Notes under the pieces: model-generated
Seen by the model: only the letters and a program-made list of their open reading frames with translations
What the model was told of the DNA's origin: nothing
The model's database searches: none
Translations under genes and position numbers: made by a program
In this document: positions 45,691-54,667 of the stretch, in pieces
How positions within the stretch are numbered: the first letter of the stretch is position 1
Layout of the letters: each line of letters opens with the position of its first letter
Origin: Thiocapsa rosea
GTDB taxonomy: Bacteria; Pseudomonadota; Gammaproteobacteria; Chromatiales; Chromatiaceae
Length of the DNA stretch: 64,000 nt
Direction: 5' to 3'
Assembly: GCF_003634315.1 (NCBI RefSeq)
Contig: NZ_RBXL01000001.1
Span: forward strand, 124,001 to 188,000

Positions 45691-47759
45691 CTCGGCTCCG
45701 AGGGCCGCCCGAAGAAATACCCCGAACCCCAATCGACACCCAGCTCGACGAGCCGCTGCAACGTGGCCTCGTCCTCGACCTGCTTGGCAATGGTCGTGAC
45801 GCCGAGATCCTGCGCGGTATTCTGAATGGTCGCCAGGATGGACCGCGCACGCGCGGACTCGCCGGCCAACCGGACGAGCTTCGCGTCGAGCTGAATAAAA
45901 CTGACCGGCAGATGGATCAGAAAACGAAACGACGAATCGTCCCCGCCGTAGTCGCTCACGGCGATCTTGCATCCCAGATCCAGCAGAGGCGACAGCGCCC
46001 GAACGACCTGCTCCGTCTCTGCCGTAATCTGTCGCTCGTTGAGCGTGAGCACCAAGGGCAGCACGCCGTTCGCCGCCTTGCACACCCCGTCCAGCTCGCG
46101 CGTCAAGGCCCTCAGGATATCCGGATGGCGGATCAAGTCGCCCGACAGGTGCACGAAGTCCAACAGCGGGCATTCTGTTGACTCACCGGGGGATTTGAGC
46201 CGGGCAGCGGTCGCATTTAGGAGCATGCTGTCGATGCGATGCAGCAGGCCTAGCTGTTCGGCGATCGCGATGAAGGCGGATGCGGCCAGGACACGGCCGT
46301 CCGCAGCGACGATGCGGGCCAACGACTCTTCGGCGACCACCCGGCGATCACGAAGGTCCACGATGGGCTGAAACGCCGGAAGAATGCGTGCGGTCTGAAG
46401 CGCGGACTGGACCAAGACAGCCATCGAAACGGCGTAAACGCCGCTGTCGTTCCCGTCGTAGCACACCCGGTTCCGTCCTGCGTTCTTGGCATGGTAAAGG
46501 GCCATATCCGCTCGGGCCAAAACGTCCCTCGGGTCGCTCTCGTGGGAATGGCAGGTCGCGAAACCGATGCTCAGGGTTACGCGAATCTCCTGGCCATTGA
46601 TCTCGAGTGGCCGCGCGGCAACGCTCTCGCGAATGCGTTCAAGGCCGGTTCGGGCCTGCACCTCGTTTGTCTCGGGCAGCGCGATTACGAATTCCTCGCC
46701 ACCCCAACGCCCCAACCAATCGGCTTGCCGCACCTCCCGGAGCAGTGTCTCCGAAACCCGTTTCAACACCGCGTCGCCGACACCGTGACCATAGGCGTCG
46801 TTGACGAGCTTAAAGTGATCGAGATCCAGGATCGCGAGACAGCACGGCCTGCCCGAACGCAGACCTTGGGCATGAATCCGCTGCACCGACTGCCAAACGC
46901 CGCGTCGATTCAGCAGGCCGGTCAACTCGTCATGATCGACAAGATATGCGAGCTTCAGCTCGGCGACCTTGCGCCGGGTAATGTCGATGTGGGTGCCGGC
47001 AACCCGCATCGCCTTGCCATCCGCGTCCCGCTCGTAGATCCGCGAACGGTCCTGGATCCAGACCCAGTGTCCGTCACGATGACGCATTCGGTATTCCGCC
47101 TCGAACCGATCGAGTTCGCCGTTCGTCACCTGCTCGGCAAGAGTCAGAACGCGGTCGAGATCCTCCGGGTGCAGCATCTGCCGCCAGCTTTGCAGGTCGA
47201 CCTGAATCTCGCCGACGCCATAGCCGAGCATGGCCAGGTAGCGAGCATCCACCGTCACGTCGAACGGCAATACAGAGCCGTCGTAAATGCCGATATCACC
47301 ACCCTCGACGGCAAGCTCGAGCCGTCTGGTTGCCTCCGCCAACGCCGCCTCGGCCGCTTTGCGCTCCGTCACGTCGCGCCCGACGCCGATGATGGCCGTG
47401 ACCCGACCCTCGGCATCCAGTACCGCTGTGTCGGACCATGCGAGCCAACGCCAACCTTCCAGGGTCAAGGCACGTTGTTCGACAATGCAGGTGTACGGAG
47501 GCTGACACAGTTTCGCCATTGCCGCCGCAGTCGCCGCCTGGTCGTCTTCGTGGACCAACGGCATAAAGGTACTCCCGAGCAGCTCGGCTTTCGTTTTGCC
47601 GAAGGTACGACAGTAGCTCGGATTGACGAACAAGAAGCGACCCTCGGGGTCGACCTTCACCACCAGATCCGTTTGGTTCTCGATGAGCAGGCGATAGTCT
47701 TCGTCAGGGGTGTCGATGGAACCCTGAGTCAACGACTGCTCGGTCTCTTCTGGGGGCAT
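45687..47759 (-). CDS. PAS-PAS-GGDEF-EAL protein: active-looking diguanylate cyclase with degenerate EAL
   Basis: 690 residues, no membrane segment. PAS 1 about 20-130 (LIENQTDLVVKVDPEGRFLFVNPSYCRTFG), PAS 2 about 145-265 (YLAMLGYGVGEIQ, AEYRMRHRDGHWVWIQDRSRIYERD). GGDEF about 275-430 with intact GGEEF and an RxxD inhibitory site (RQAD) five residues before it, so it should make cyclic di-GMP under product control. The EAL part reads ESL instead of EAL, and the key DDFG region has become SDYGGDD, so phosphodiesterase activity is doubtful and it may only bind c-di-GMP. Monocistronic; its stop codon overlaps that of the kinase on the other strand. Confidence 0.9.
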   Translation of the reverse strand: MPPEETEQSLTQGSIDTPDEDYRLLIENQTDLVVKVDPEGRFLFVNPSYCRTFGKTKAELLGSTFMPLVHEDDQAATAAAMAKLCQPPYTCIVEQRALTLEGWRWLAWSDTAVLDAEGRVTAIIGVGRDVTERKAAEAALAEATRRLELAVEGGDIGIYDGSVLPFDVTVDARYLAMLGYGVGEIQVDLQSWRQMLHPEDLDRVLTLAEQVTNGELDRFEAEYRMRHRDGHWVWIQDRSRIYERDADGKAMRVAGTHIDITRRKVAELKLAYLVDHDELTGLLNRRGVWQSVQRIHAQGLRSGRPCCLAILDLDHFKLVNDAYGHGVGDAVLKRVSETLLREVRQADWLGRWGGEEFVIALPETNEVQARTGLERIRESVAARPLEINGQEIRVTLSIGFATCHSHESDPRDVLARADMALYHAKNAGRNRVCYDGNDSGVYAVSMAVLVQSALQTARILPAFQPIVDLRDRRVVAEESLARIVAADGRVLAASAFIAIAEQLGLLHRIDSMLLNATAARLKSPGESTECPLLDFVHLSGDLIRHPDILRALTRELDGVCKAANGVLPLVLTLNERQITAETEQVVRALSPLLDLGCKIAVSDYGGDDSSFRFLIHLPVSFIQLDAKLVRLAGESARARSILATIQNTAQDLGVTTIAKQVEDEATLQRLVELGVDWGSGYFFGRPSEPS

Positions 47760-47853
47760 GATTCGAGTCGCAATGATATGGCCTTCGGAATCGGCCCCGC
47801 ATCCGAAGCATCAAAACGAACGGAGACGTCTCGTGCGGGTTGGGATCGCCCGC

Positions 47854-47873
47854 CCGACCGACCGACCGACCGG
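47854..47873. repeat. (CGAC)4 tetranucleotide repeat
   Basis: Four and a half CGAC units, 95 bases upstream of the start of the PAS-GGDEF-EAL gene (which reads to the left). The surrounding 47760-48130 gap holds no other feature I can support. Confidence 0.85.
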
Positions 47874-48130
47874 AAAGAATCGCTCCAGGCATGAAGGCTC
47901 GCGTGCGCAACTCGGAGAGCCCACACTGGCCGACGACACCGGAAGAATAGCGCGCCGGCGTGACGAGGTCGAGATCCGGCGACCGACGGACACCTTTGAA
48001 TCCAGTGTGAAAACGCACGGAATTCAGTGTGAATGTAGCCGCGCGGCGCGCCAACCCTCGGTTGCCGCACGACTGCAGTGCCTTGGGACGCCGACTCCTT
48101 CCAGATGCTCGGGCGCACGCGGACGTGCGA

Positions 48131-49003
48131 TCAATCAACCCGTGGCGCGTCCACATAGCGATCGCGCGCCGCCTTGGCCCGTTCGAAGATGGCCAGCAGG
48201 CGGTCGCCGTCGGCGCTGCGGATACTCTCGGCGAGATCGGTCATCTCGATGCCGAAGCGGGCCAGCATCGCGCTCAGTGCCTCGCGATTGGCGAGACAGA
48301 TGTCGCGCCACATGACCGGATGACTCGATGCAATGCGCGTGAAGTCCCGGAACCCACCGGCGGCATAGCGGAAGATCTCGTCGTTCTCGCGCATGCGCGC
48401 CAGCGCATCGACCAGCCCGAAAGCGAGCATATGGGGCAGATGGCTGGTGGCGGCGAGCACCTCGTCGTGATGGGCGACCGACATACAGGTGACCTCGGCC
48501 CCGCAGGCCTCCCACATCGCGGTGACGCGTGCGAGTGCATCGGCGTCGGTCTCGGGCAACGGGGTCAAGATGACGCGGCGCCCACGGTACAAATCGGCCA
48601 GGGATGCCTCCACGCCGCTGTGCTCCGTGCCGGCGATCGGATGACCCGGGACCAAGTACGGCGGAACATGGCCGAAGACGCCGAGCGCGTCCGCCACCAC
48701 GCTCCCTTTGACACTGCCCCCGTCGGTGACCACCGCCGCAGGGTCGAGCCGATCGCGAATCGCCTCGAAGATCCCACGCATGGCACCGAGCGGTACGGAG
48801 ACGAAGACCATGTCCGCGCCCGCGACCGCCTCGGCGGGATCCTGCGTCAACAGGTCCACGACACCCAGCTCACGTGCCCGCTCGAGGTTGGCGAGCCCGC
48901 GCCCGCAGCCGATGACCTGTCGCACGGCCCCGGCCTCGCGCAGGGCCCGGGCGAGGGATCCGCCGATGAGTCCAACCCCGATGATCGCCAGCCGCTCGAT
49001 CAT
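48131..49003 (-). CDS. tyrA: Prephenate dehydrogenase
   Basis: 290 residues, the monofunctional TyrA length. NAD(P)-binding motif IIGVGLIGGSLARAL at the N-terminus. VTDGGSVKGSVV and PGHPIAGTEHSGVEAS carry the catalytic His and substrate-binding Ser of the family. AHHDEVLAATSHLPHMLAF follows as usual. It oxidatively decarboxylates prephenate to 4-hydroxyphenylpyruvate for tyrosine. The start overlaps the hisC stop by 4 bases (ATGA), so translation is coupled. Last gene of the aromatic/histidine-type cluster within the window; aroA, often next, is not here. Confidence 0.94.
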   Translation of the reverse strand: MIERLAIIGVGLIGGSLARALREAGAVRQVIGCGRGLANLERARELGVVDLLTQDPAEAVAGADMVFVSVPLGAMRGIFEAIRDRLDPAAVVTDGGSVKGSVVADALGVFGHVPPYLVPGHPIAGTEHSGVEASLADLYRGRRVILTPLPETDADALARVTAMWEACGAEVTCMSVAHHDEVLAATSHLPHMLAFGLVDALARMRENDEIFRYAAGGFRDFTRIASSHPVMWRDICLANREALSAMLARFGIEMTDLAESIRSADGDRLLAIFERAKAARDRYVDAPRVD

Positions 49004-50112
49004 GACGTAAGCACGTCCTCGAGCGCAGCAATGCAGCGGGCGTTCTCGACCTCGAGACCGATGCTGATCCGCAGGTGATTGGGTAGACCATAGTTGCCGA
49101 CCGGTCGCACGATGACGCCGCGTTTCAACAGGTCATGATTCACCGGACCTGCGGGGCGGCCGACATCGACCGTGATGAAGTTGCCGACCGACGGGATGGA
49201 CGCGAGCCCCATCCGTTTGAAGGCATCGAGATACTGCCGCATCCCGGCGCGGTTGAGCTCAACCGAGGCGCGCACATGCTCGCGATCGCCGATGGCCGCA
49301 GCCGCGGCGGCCTGAGCGAACGCGTTGACGTTGAAGGGCTGACGCACCCGATTGAGCAGATCCGCCACCTGCGGATCGCTCAGTCCGTAACCGACCCGCA
49401 GGGCCGCCAACCCGTGGGCCTTGGCGAAGGTCCGGGTCACGATAAGATTCGGAAAGTGATCGAGCCAGTGCGTGGCATCCGGGAAGTCCGGCTCGCCGAC
49501 GTACTCCGTATAGGCCTCGTCGATCACGACGATGCAGGTCCTGGGTATGGACTCGATGAATGATTTCAGCGGCGCGGCCGCCAACCAGGTCCCGGTCGGA
49601 TTGTTCGGGTTGGCGATCCAGACCACGCGGGTCTTGTCCGTGACGAGACGGGCCATGGCGTCGAGATCGTTACCGTAGTCGCGTGCCTTGGCGACACGCG
49701 CGGTCGCACCGACGGCCTGGGTCGAGATCGGGTAGACCGCGAAGGCATGTTCGGAGAAGACCGACTCCGCACCCGGGTGCAGGAAGGTCCGGGCGATCAG
49801 ATCGAGCACGTCGTTCGATCCGTTCCCGATGGTGACCGCACTCTGCGAGACGCCGTGGAACGCGGCAAGCACGCGTCGCAGCTCGAAGCCGCCGCCATCG
49901 GGATAGCGACCGATCTCGCCCATCAGGCCGGCGATCGCCTCGCGCGCCCGGGGGCCGGGACCCAAGGGATTCTCGTTCGAGGCCAGCTTCACCGAGTCGC
50001 GAATACCGAGCTCGCGCTCCAGCTCCGAGACCGGCTTGCCGGGGACGTAAGGGGTGAGCCCGGCGATTCCGGGGGCGGTCAGGGGCAGGAAGGGATTGTC
50101 GTGGACAGTCAT
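49000..50112 (-). CDS. hisC: Histidinol-phosphate/aromatic aminotransferase
   Basis: 370 residues. Motifs: VKLASNENPLGPGP, IGNGSNDVLDLI, the Asn loop ANPNNPTGTW, VIDEAYTEYV, and TRTFAKAHGLAALRVGYGL with the PLP Lys. In this position between pheA and tyrA, HisC2-type enzymes often transaminate phenylpyruvate and hydroxyphenylpyruvate as well as histidinol phosphate. Its ATG overlaps the stop codon of the upstream toxin gene (ATGA), which is unexpected for a biosynthetic gene. It overlaps tyrA in the same way. Confidence 0.93.
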   Translation of the reverse strand: MTVHDNPFLPLTAPGIAGLTPYVPGKPVSELERELGIRDSVKLASNENPLGPGPRAREAIAGLMGEIGRYPDGGGFELRRVLAAFHGVSQSAVTIGNGSNDVLDLIARTFLHPGAESVFSEHAFAVYPISTQAVGATARVAKARDYGNDLDAMARLVTDKTRVVWIANPNNPTGTWLAAAPLKSFIESIPRTCIVVIDEAYTEYVGEPDFPDATHWLDHFPNLIVTRTFAKAHGLAALRVGYGLSDPQVADLLNRVRQPFNVNAFAQAAAAAAIGDREHVRASVELNRAGMRQYLDAFKRMGLASIPSVGNFITVDVGRPAGPVNHDLLKRGVIVRPVGNYGLPNHLRISIGLEVENARCIAALEDVLTS

Positions 50113-50594
50113 TGAGTTTCCAATCTCATGATAAACGCCTCGTAGAGGCCGTTGGACAGGTGAAATCCCCGTTCTTTCGCGTTCACGAGAATCTGCTTCG
50201 CGGAGTCCGAATCCAAGATCTCGCGCTGGAGCGCAAGCAACAGGACGCCGACCAATCCGAGCACCGGGATGCCCATCATCCGCGCGACCCGCCGCCCTTT
50301 CTTCTCGTCCACGATCAGCGGCAGATGTCGTTGACGCGCCAACGCGAGGGCTTCGGCTTCTCCGGGATCGAGCAGGGTCCGAAGCTCGGCGAGCAGCGGC
50401 ACCTCATCCACCGACACCACCTCAAGCCATGACCGCTGTTGTACGATCCCCTCGACATCGGGATCGCCGGCGAGCCATTCTCGGTAGACGGCATCCGGAA
50501 GCAACACCCGCTCGAAACAGCCGGCGAAGAGATCGAGTCGCTGTTGAGCCTCGAGCACGATCAGCGCGGTCGTATCGCTGACAACGGTCGTCAT
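50109..50594 (-). CDS. DUF3368 PIN-like toxin of a type II toxin-antitoxin pair
   Basis: 161 residues. SDTTALIVLEAQQRLDLFAG has the first conserved Asp of a PIN-domain nuclease. LLDPGEAEALALARQRHLPLIVDEKKGRRVARMMGIPVLG carries the conserved Glu and the acidic pair before the DUF3368 signature. Such proteins are VapC-like RNases paired with UPF0175 antitoxins. The ATG overlaps the antitoxin stop (ATGA), and its own stop overlaps the hisC start (ATGA). Probably cleaves RNA when the antitoxin is lost; activity is inferred from the family. Confidence 0.87.
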   Translation of the reverse strand: MTTVVSDTTALIVLEAQQRLDLFAGCFERVLLPDAVYREWLAGDPDVEGIVQQRSWLEVVSVDEVPLLAELRTLLDPGEAEALALARQRHLPLIVDEKKGRRVARMMGIPVLGLVGVLLLALQREILDSDSAKQILVNAKERGFHLSNGLYEAFIMRLETQ

Positions 50595-50920
50595 TCAAGA
50601 CCAAGCCGACCCAGGGTCTCAAGCTCTTCCGCAAGATCGTAATCGGCGATCGGGACACCAAGCTCGCCGAGCAATCCCATCATCTCTTCGCGCGATTTTT
50701 CGAACACGCGCGCCACTTGGCCCAAGCTCAGATCACCCGACTGGAACGATCGGATGGCAATCCACTTTCGGAAACCCAGATCGAGCAGCTCGTCATCAAA
50801 GGCCGCGGCAATTCCGATCGGCTTGCCGCGCCGCGTAATGAGCAGATATTCGCCGCGGTCGAGGGCCTGTCCGAGCACGCTCGGATTGGTTTGGAGCGCT
50901 TTGATACCGATGGTTTCCAT
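50591..50920 (-). CDS. UPF0175-family antitoxin with Phd-like N-terminus
   Basis: 109 residues from the ATG at 50920; a much longer open frame covers non-coding DNA and part of pheA. METIGIKALQTNPSVLGQALDRGEYLLITRRGKPIGIAAAF resembles the Phd/YefM DNA-binding fold. The C-terminal half, WIAIRSFQSGDLSLGQVARVFEKSREEMMGLLGELGVPIADYD, is UPF0175 with a helix-turn-helix. It should repress its promoter and neutralise the DUF3368 toxin. An extended -10 box lies 32 bases upstream, so the pair can be expressed apart from pheA. Confidence 0.85.
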   Translation of the reverse strand: METIGIKALQTNPSVLGQALDRGEYLLITRRGKPIGIAAAFDDELLDLGFRKWIAIRSFQSGDLSLGQVARVFEKSREEMMGLLGELGVPIADYDLAEELETLGRLGLE

Positions 50921-50951
50921 CAACCGGATACTCCGTAATAGGGGTATCTGA

Positions 50952-50960
50952 AGTATAGCA
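50952..50960 (-). promoter_or_regulatory. Extended -10 promoter of the toxin-antitoxin pair
   Basis: TGCTATACT read on the minus strand, a TGn-extended -10 box, with a poor -35. It lies in the 164-base gap between pheA and the antitoxin gene and may also drive hisC and tyrA. Confidence 0.5.
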
Positions 50961-51084
50961 GAGTGGCTTGAACTGACTTCCGGGTACCTGTAGCAGACAG
51001 GATCTCGCGCAGATCCAGGCCGCACATCGAATCGAACCCGTCCAACATGGAGAATCCTGTCATACCGGACGCAGCCCCGAAGGC

Positions 51085-52191
51085 TCAGAGCACCGCCAGC
51101 GGATAAGACCCAAGCACCTTGAACAGCAGAGACGACTGTCTCAGGTTCTCCAGCGCGAGCGCGACCTTCGGGTCGTCTCGGTGGCCCATGATGTCGATGA
51201 AGAAGACATAGTCCCAGATGCCGCGACGCGAAGGGCGCGACTCGATGCGGGTCATACTGATGCCGTGAGCAGCCAGAGGGGTCAGCAGGTTGTGGAGACC
51301 GCCGGCCTGGTTGCGGCAGGACAGCAGCAGGCTGCTCTTGTCCTGCCCTTGACCGCTGGGTCGGGCGTCCTGTTGGCCGATGACGAGGAAGCGGGTGGTG
51401 TTGCCGGGCTCGTCCTCGATGCGCTCGGCGAGCACCTTGAGCCCGTAGATCTCGGCGGCCTGGAGACCGGCGACAGCGGCGGCATCCTCTTCGGTTGCAG
51501 CGGTGCGAGCGGCCTCGGCGTTGCTGCCGACAGCGACGCGCTCGGCGTTCGGGAGATGGCGGTCGAGCCAGCCGCGGCACTGCGCCAGCGATTGTTGATG
51601 CGAATAGAGGGTGCGGATGGCGCAAAGATCATCCGTGACACTCATCAGGTGATGATGGATCCGCAGACTCACCTCGCCCGTGATCATGAGCGGCGAGGTC
51701 ATGAACATGTCCAGGGTGTGGCTCACCACGCCCTCGGTCGAGTTCTCGACCGGGACCACGCCGAAGTCGCAGGAGCCGGCCTCGACCTCTCTGAAGATCT
51801 CGCCGATCGTGGCTAAGGCGAAGGTGTTGACCGAATGCCCGAAGTGCTTGATGGCCGCGGCCTGCGTGAAGGTTCCGGCCGGGCCGAGATAGGCGACATT
51901 AAGGGGACGTTCGAGCGCAAGACAGGCGGACATGATCTCGCGGAACAGTCGGGCAACCTCTTCGCCGTCGAGCGGACCGGGGTTGGCGGCCTTGATGCGA
52001 CGCAGGACGGCGACCTCGCGCTCGGGCCGGTAGAATTGCACCTGACTGCCGTCGGCGGCCGTCTTGATATGAGCGACCTGTTGGGCGCAACGGGCACGCT
52101 CGCTGATCAGACCGAGCAGCTCCGAATCGATGGCATCGATCCGGCTGCGCACGTCCTCCAGGGCGTCGCCCTTGGCGCTGTTTTGCTCCAT
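51085..52191 (-). CDS. pheA: Chorismate mutase/prephenate dehydratase (P-protein)
   Basis: 368 residues from the ATG at 52191, which touches the serA stop; the longer frame lies inside serA. Chorismate mutase AroQ domain at about 10-90 (VRSRIDAIDSELLGLISERARCAQQVAHIK). Prephenate dehydratase at about 98-275 opens VAYLGPAGTFTQAAA, with VPVENSTEGVV and the TRFLVIG strand. The C-terminal ACT domain has GGLHNLLTPLAAHGISMTRIESRPS, whose GALV-like and ESRP motifs bind phenylalanine for feedback inhibition. Converts chorismate to phenylpyruvate. Confidence 0.95.
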   Translation of the reverse strand: MEQNSAKGDALEDVRSRIDAIDSELLGLISERARCAQQVAHIKTAADGSQVQFYRPEREVAVLRRIKAANPGPLDGEEVARLFREIMSACLALERPLNVAYLGPAGTFTQAAAIKHFGHSVNTFALATIGEIFREVEAGSCDFGVVPVENSTEGVVSHTLDMFMTSPLMITGEVSLRIHHHLMSVTDDLCAIRTLYSHQQSLAQCRGWLDRHLPNAERVAVGSNAEAARTAATEEDAAAVAGLQAAEIYGLKVLAERIEDEPGNTTRFLVIGQQDARPSGQGQDKSSLLLSCRNQAGGLHNLLTPLAAHGISMTRIESRPSRRGIWDYVFFIDIMGHRDDPKVALALENLRQSSLLFKVLGSYPLAVL

Positions 52192-53375
52192 CAGTCGATC
52201 CGTTCCCGCGTCCCGAGACAACGCACCGAGAGGACGCCGTCGATGGAGCGCAACTCTTTCACCGTGTCTTCCGGACAGCGCTGATCGATATCGATCAGCG
52301 TGACCGCGAAATTGCCGCGCGAGCGGTTGAGCATATCCAGGATATTCAGTCCGGCAGCGGCCAAGTCGGTCGAGATCTGGCCGACCATATTGGGCACGTT
52401 GCTGTTGACGATCGCCATGCGATAGCCGCCGTTGCGCGGGAGATTGATCTCGGGGAAGTTCACCGAGTTGGTCACGTTGCCGTTCTCCAGATAATCCCGA
52501 ACCTGCTCCGCGACCATGACGGCACAGTTCTCCTCCGCCTCCTTGGTCGAGGCGCCGAGATGCGGCAGGGTGATCACCCGCGGATGGTCCTTCAACAGGT
52601 TGCTCGGAAAATCGCAACAATAGGCGTAGAGGTGCCCTTGGTCCAGTGCGGTGACGACGGCGTCGTCGTCGATGATCCCGTCGCGCGAGAAGTTCAGCAG
52701 GACGGCGCCTTTGCGCAGGGTGCGCAGCCGCTCGGCGTTGATCATGCGCCGGGTGTCGTCGGTGAGCGGGACATGGAAGGTGACGAAGTCCGAGCGCGAA
52801 AGCAGATCGTCGATACTGAGTGCCGGCTGCACGTCGCTCGCGAGCTGCCAGGCGCGCTGGACCGTGATGGTCGGGTCGTAGCCGACGACATGCATCCCGA
52901 GCGAGCGTGCCGCATTGGCGACCTTCACGCCGATCGCACCGAGACCGATGACACCCAGGGTACGGCCCGGCAGCTCGAAGCCCACGAATTGCTTCTTGCC
53001 CGCCTCGACCGCCTGATGGATGGACAGATCGTCGCCCTCGAGCTCACGCGCGAAGCGCCACGCCTGGCCGATGTTGCGTGCCGCGATCAACATGCCTGCG
53101 ATCACCAGCTCCTTGACGGCATTGGCATTCGCGCCGGGCGCGTTGAAGACCGCCACGCCGCGCGCCGTCATAGCCTCGACGGGGACATTGTTGGTCCCCG
53201 CGCCGGCCCGCCCGATCGCCTGCACACTCGGCGGGATATCCGCCGCCTGCATCTTGGCCGAGCGCACCAGAATGGCATCCGGATGTGCGATCTCCGAGGC
53301 GACCTCGTAGCGGTCACGCGGCAACCGATCGAGCCCGGCAACCGCGATGTTGTTGAGCGTTAGAATCTTGAACAC
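52191..53375 (-). CDS. serA: D-3-phosphoglycerate dehydrogenase
   Basis: 394 residues: catalytic and NAD domains plus a C-terminal ACT domain. RAGAGTNNVPVEAMTARGVAVFNAPGANANAVKEL, then LGVIGLGAIGVKVANAARSLGM (NAD site), NFSRDGIIDDDAV (catalytic Arg region) and ITLPHLGAST (catalytic His). The ACT part (VNSNVPNMVGQISTDLAAAGLNILDM) may bind serine. The 3-domain, about 390-residue form with CDFPSNLL in place of the common DVFxxEP is the short PGDH type. First enzyme of serine synthesis, placed beside serC. Its stop codon shares a base with the pheA start. Confidence 0.93.
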   Translation of the reverse strand: MFKILTLNNIAVAGLDRLPRDRYEVASEIAHPDAILVRSAKMQAADIPPSVQAIGRAGAGTNNVPVEAMTARGVAVFNAPGANANAVKELVIAGMLIAARNIGQAWRFARELEGDDLSIHQAVEAGKKQFVGFELPGRTLGVIGLGAIGVKVANAARSLGMHVVGYDPTITVQRAWQLASDVQPALSIDDLLSRSDFVTFHVPLTDDTRRMINAERLRTLRKGAVLLNFSRDGIIDDDAVVTALDQGHLYAYCCDFPSNLLKDHPRVITLPHLGASTKEAEENCAVMVAEQVRDYLENGNVTNSVNFPEINLPRNGGYRMAIVNSNVPNMVGQISTDLAAAGLNILDMLNRSRGNFAVTLIDIDQRCPEDTVKELRSIDGVLSVRCLGTRERID

Positions 53376-53485
53376 TGAATCGCGTCCTGAGTGATAAACG
53401 GATGTTAATTGGAGGATCGAGCGTCGCGCGCGTCAACTGGCCTTTGAGTCGACGCGATTCAGAAAACAGAAAAAAAGATTCAATC

Positions 53486-53574
53486 CTGAACCGCGTCCGC
53501 GCCGTGGCCCGAGGTGACATGCGAGGCCAATCCAAAACTCGAACCGCGCATGTCACACCGCAGACGCGGTTCAG
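53486..53574. repeat. CTGAACCGCGTC-ended dispersed repeat overlapping the serC stop
   Basis: Ends CTGAACCGCGTC and GACGCGGTTCAG are perfect 12-base inverted copies, about 89 bases overall. The right end contains the serC stop codon (TGA on the minus strand). Lies between serC and serA. Confidence 0.87.
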
Positions 53575-54653
53575 CCGTGTTTGCGCTCGAACTCCTGCAT
53601 GAAGCCGACCAGCGCCTCGACGCCTTCCTGCGGCATTGCATTGTAGATGCTGGCGCGCATGCCGCCGACCGAGCGATGGCCCTTGAGCGTGGTCAGATTG
53701 GCGGCCTTGGCCTCCTTGATGAAGGTGTCGTCCAGCTCCGGGTTGGCGAGCGTGAAGGGCACGTTCATCCAGGAGCGCGACGCCGGCTCGACCGGGTTCT
53801 TGAAGAAGCCCGAGTCATCGATCGTTTTGTAGAGGAGCTCGGCCTTGCGCGCGTTGATCTCGCCCATTGCCTGCAGCCCGCCGATGCCCTTCAACCACTC
53901 GAACACCAGTCCGGCGAGATACCATGCGTAGGTCGGCGGGGTGTTGTACATGGAGTCGTTCTCGGCCTGGACCTTGTAGTCCAGCATGGTCGGCGTCCCG
54001 GGCAGGGTCTGGCCGAGCAGGTCTTCACGGACGATCACGATGACGAGGCCGGCCGGGCCGATATTCTTCTGAGCACCGGCGTAGATGAGTCCGAAGCGCG
54101 AGACATCGATCGGGCGCGACAGGATGGTCGAGGACAAGTCGGCAACGAGGGGCTTGTCGCCGACATCCGGGACATAAGGAAATTCGACGCCCTCGATGGT
54201 CTCGTTCGGGGTGTAGTGGACGTAGGCGGCATCGGCACTCAGGGTCAGCTCATCCTGACGCGGCGCGCGGGTAAAGCGTTCGGCCTCGGTACTGGCGGCG
54301 ACATGGACCTGACCGTAGCGGCGTGCCTCGGCGATCGCCTTCTTCGACCAGGAGCCGGTGTTGAGATAGTCCGCACTGGCCGCGCCGCGCAGCAGATTCA
54401 TCGGGATGGCGGCAAACTGGGTGGATGCGCCGCCCTGCAGGAACAGGACCTTGTAGTTGGTCGGGACCGCCAGGAGTTCGCGCAGATCGGCCTCGGCTTG
54501 GGCCGCGATCGACATGAACTCCTTGCCGCGATGACTCATCTCGGCGACACACATGCCGCTGCCGCGCCACTCGAGCATCTCGTCGCGCGCCCTGCTCAGG
54601 ACAGGCTCAGGAAGCATTGCAGGGCCTGCGCTGAAGTTGTAAACCCGAGCCAT
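53571..54653 (-). CDS. serC: Phosphoserine aminotransferase
   Basis: 360 residues, exactly the family length. It opens [17 protein letters not shown], with the family motif [26 protein letters not shown], and the PLP Lys in [20 protein letters not shown]. The C-terminal segment [25 protein letters not shown] is standard. It makes 3-phosphoserine and also serves pyridoxal phosphate synthesis. Between gyrA and serA on the same strand, flanked on both sides by TAAACCGCG-type repeats. Confidence 0.95.
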   Translation of the reverse strand: MARVYNFSAGPAMLPEPVLSRARDEMLEWRGSGMCVAEMSHRGKEFMSIAAQAEADLRELLAVPTNYKVLFLQGGASTQFAAIPMNLLRGAASADYLNTGSWSKKAIAEARRYGQVHVAASTEAERFTRAPRQDELTLSADAAYVHYTPNETIEGVEFPYVPDVGDKPLVADLSSTILSRPIDVSRFGLIYAGAQKNIGPAGLVIVIVREDLLGQTLPGTPTMLDYKVQAENDSMYNTPPTYAWYLAGLVFEWLKGIGGLQAMGEINARKAELLYKTIDDSGFFKNPVEPASRSWMNVPFTLANPELDDTFIKEAKAANLTTLKGHRSVGGMRASIYNAMPQEGVEALVGFMQEFERKHG

Positions 54654-54667
54654 TCTGTGATCTCCGT

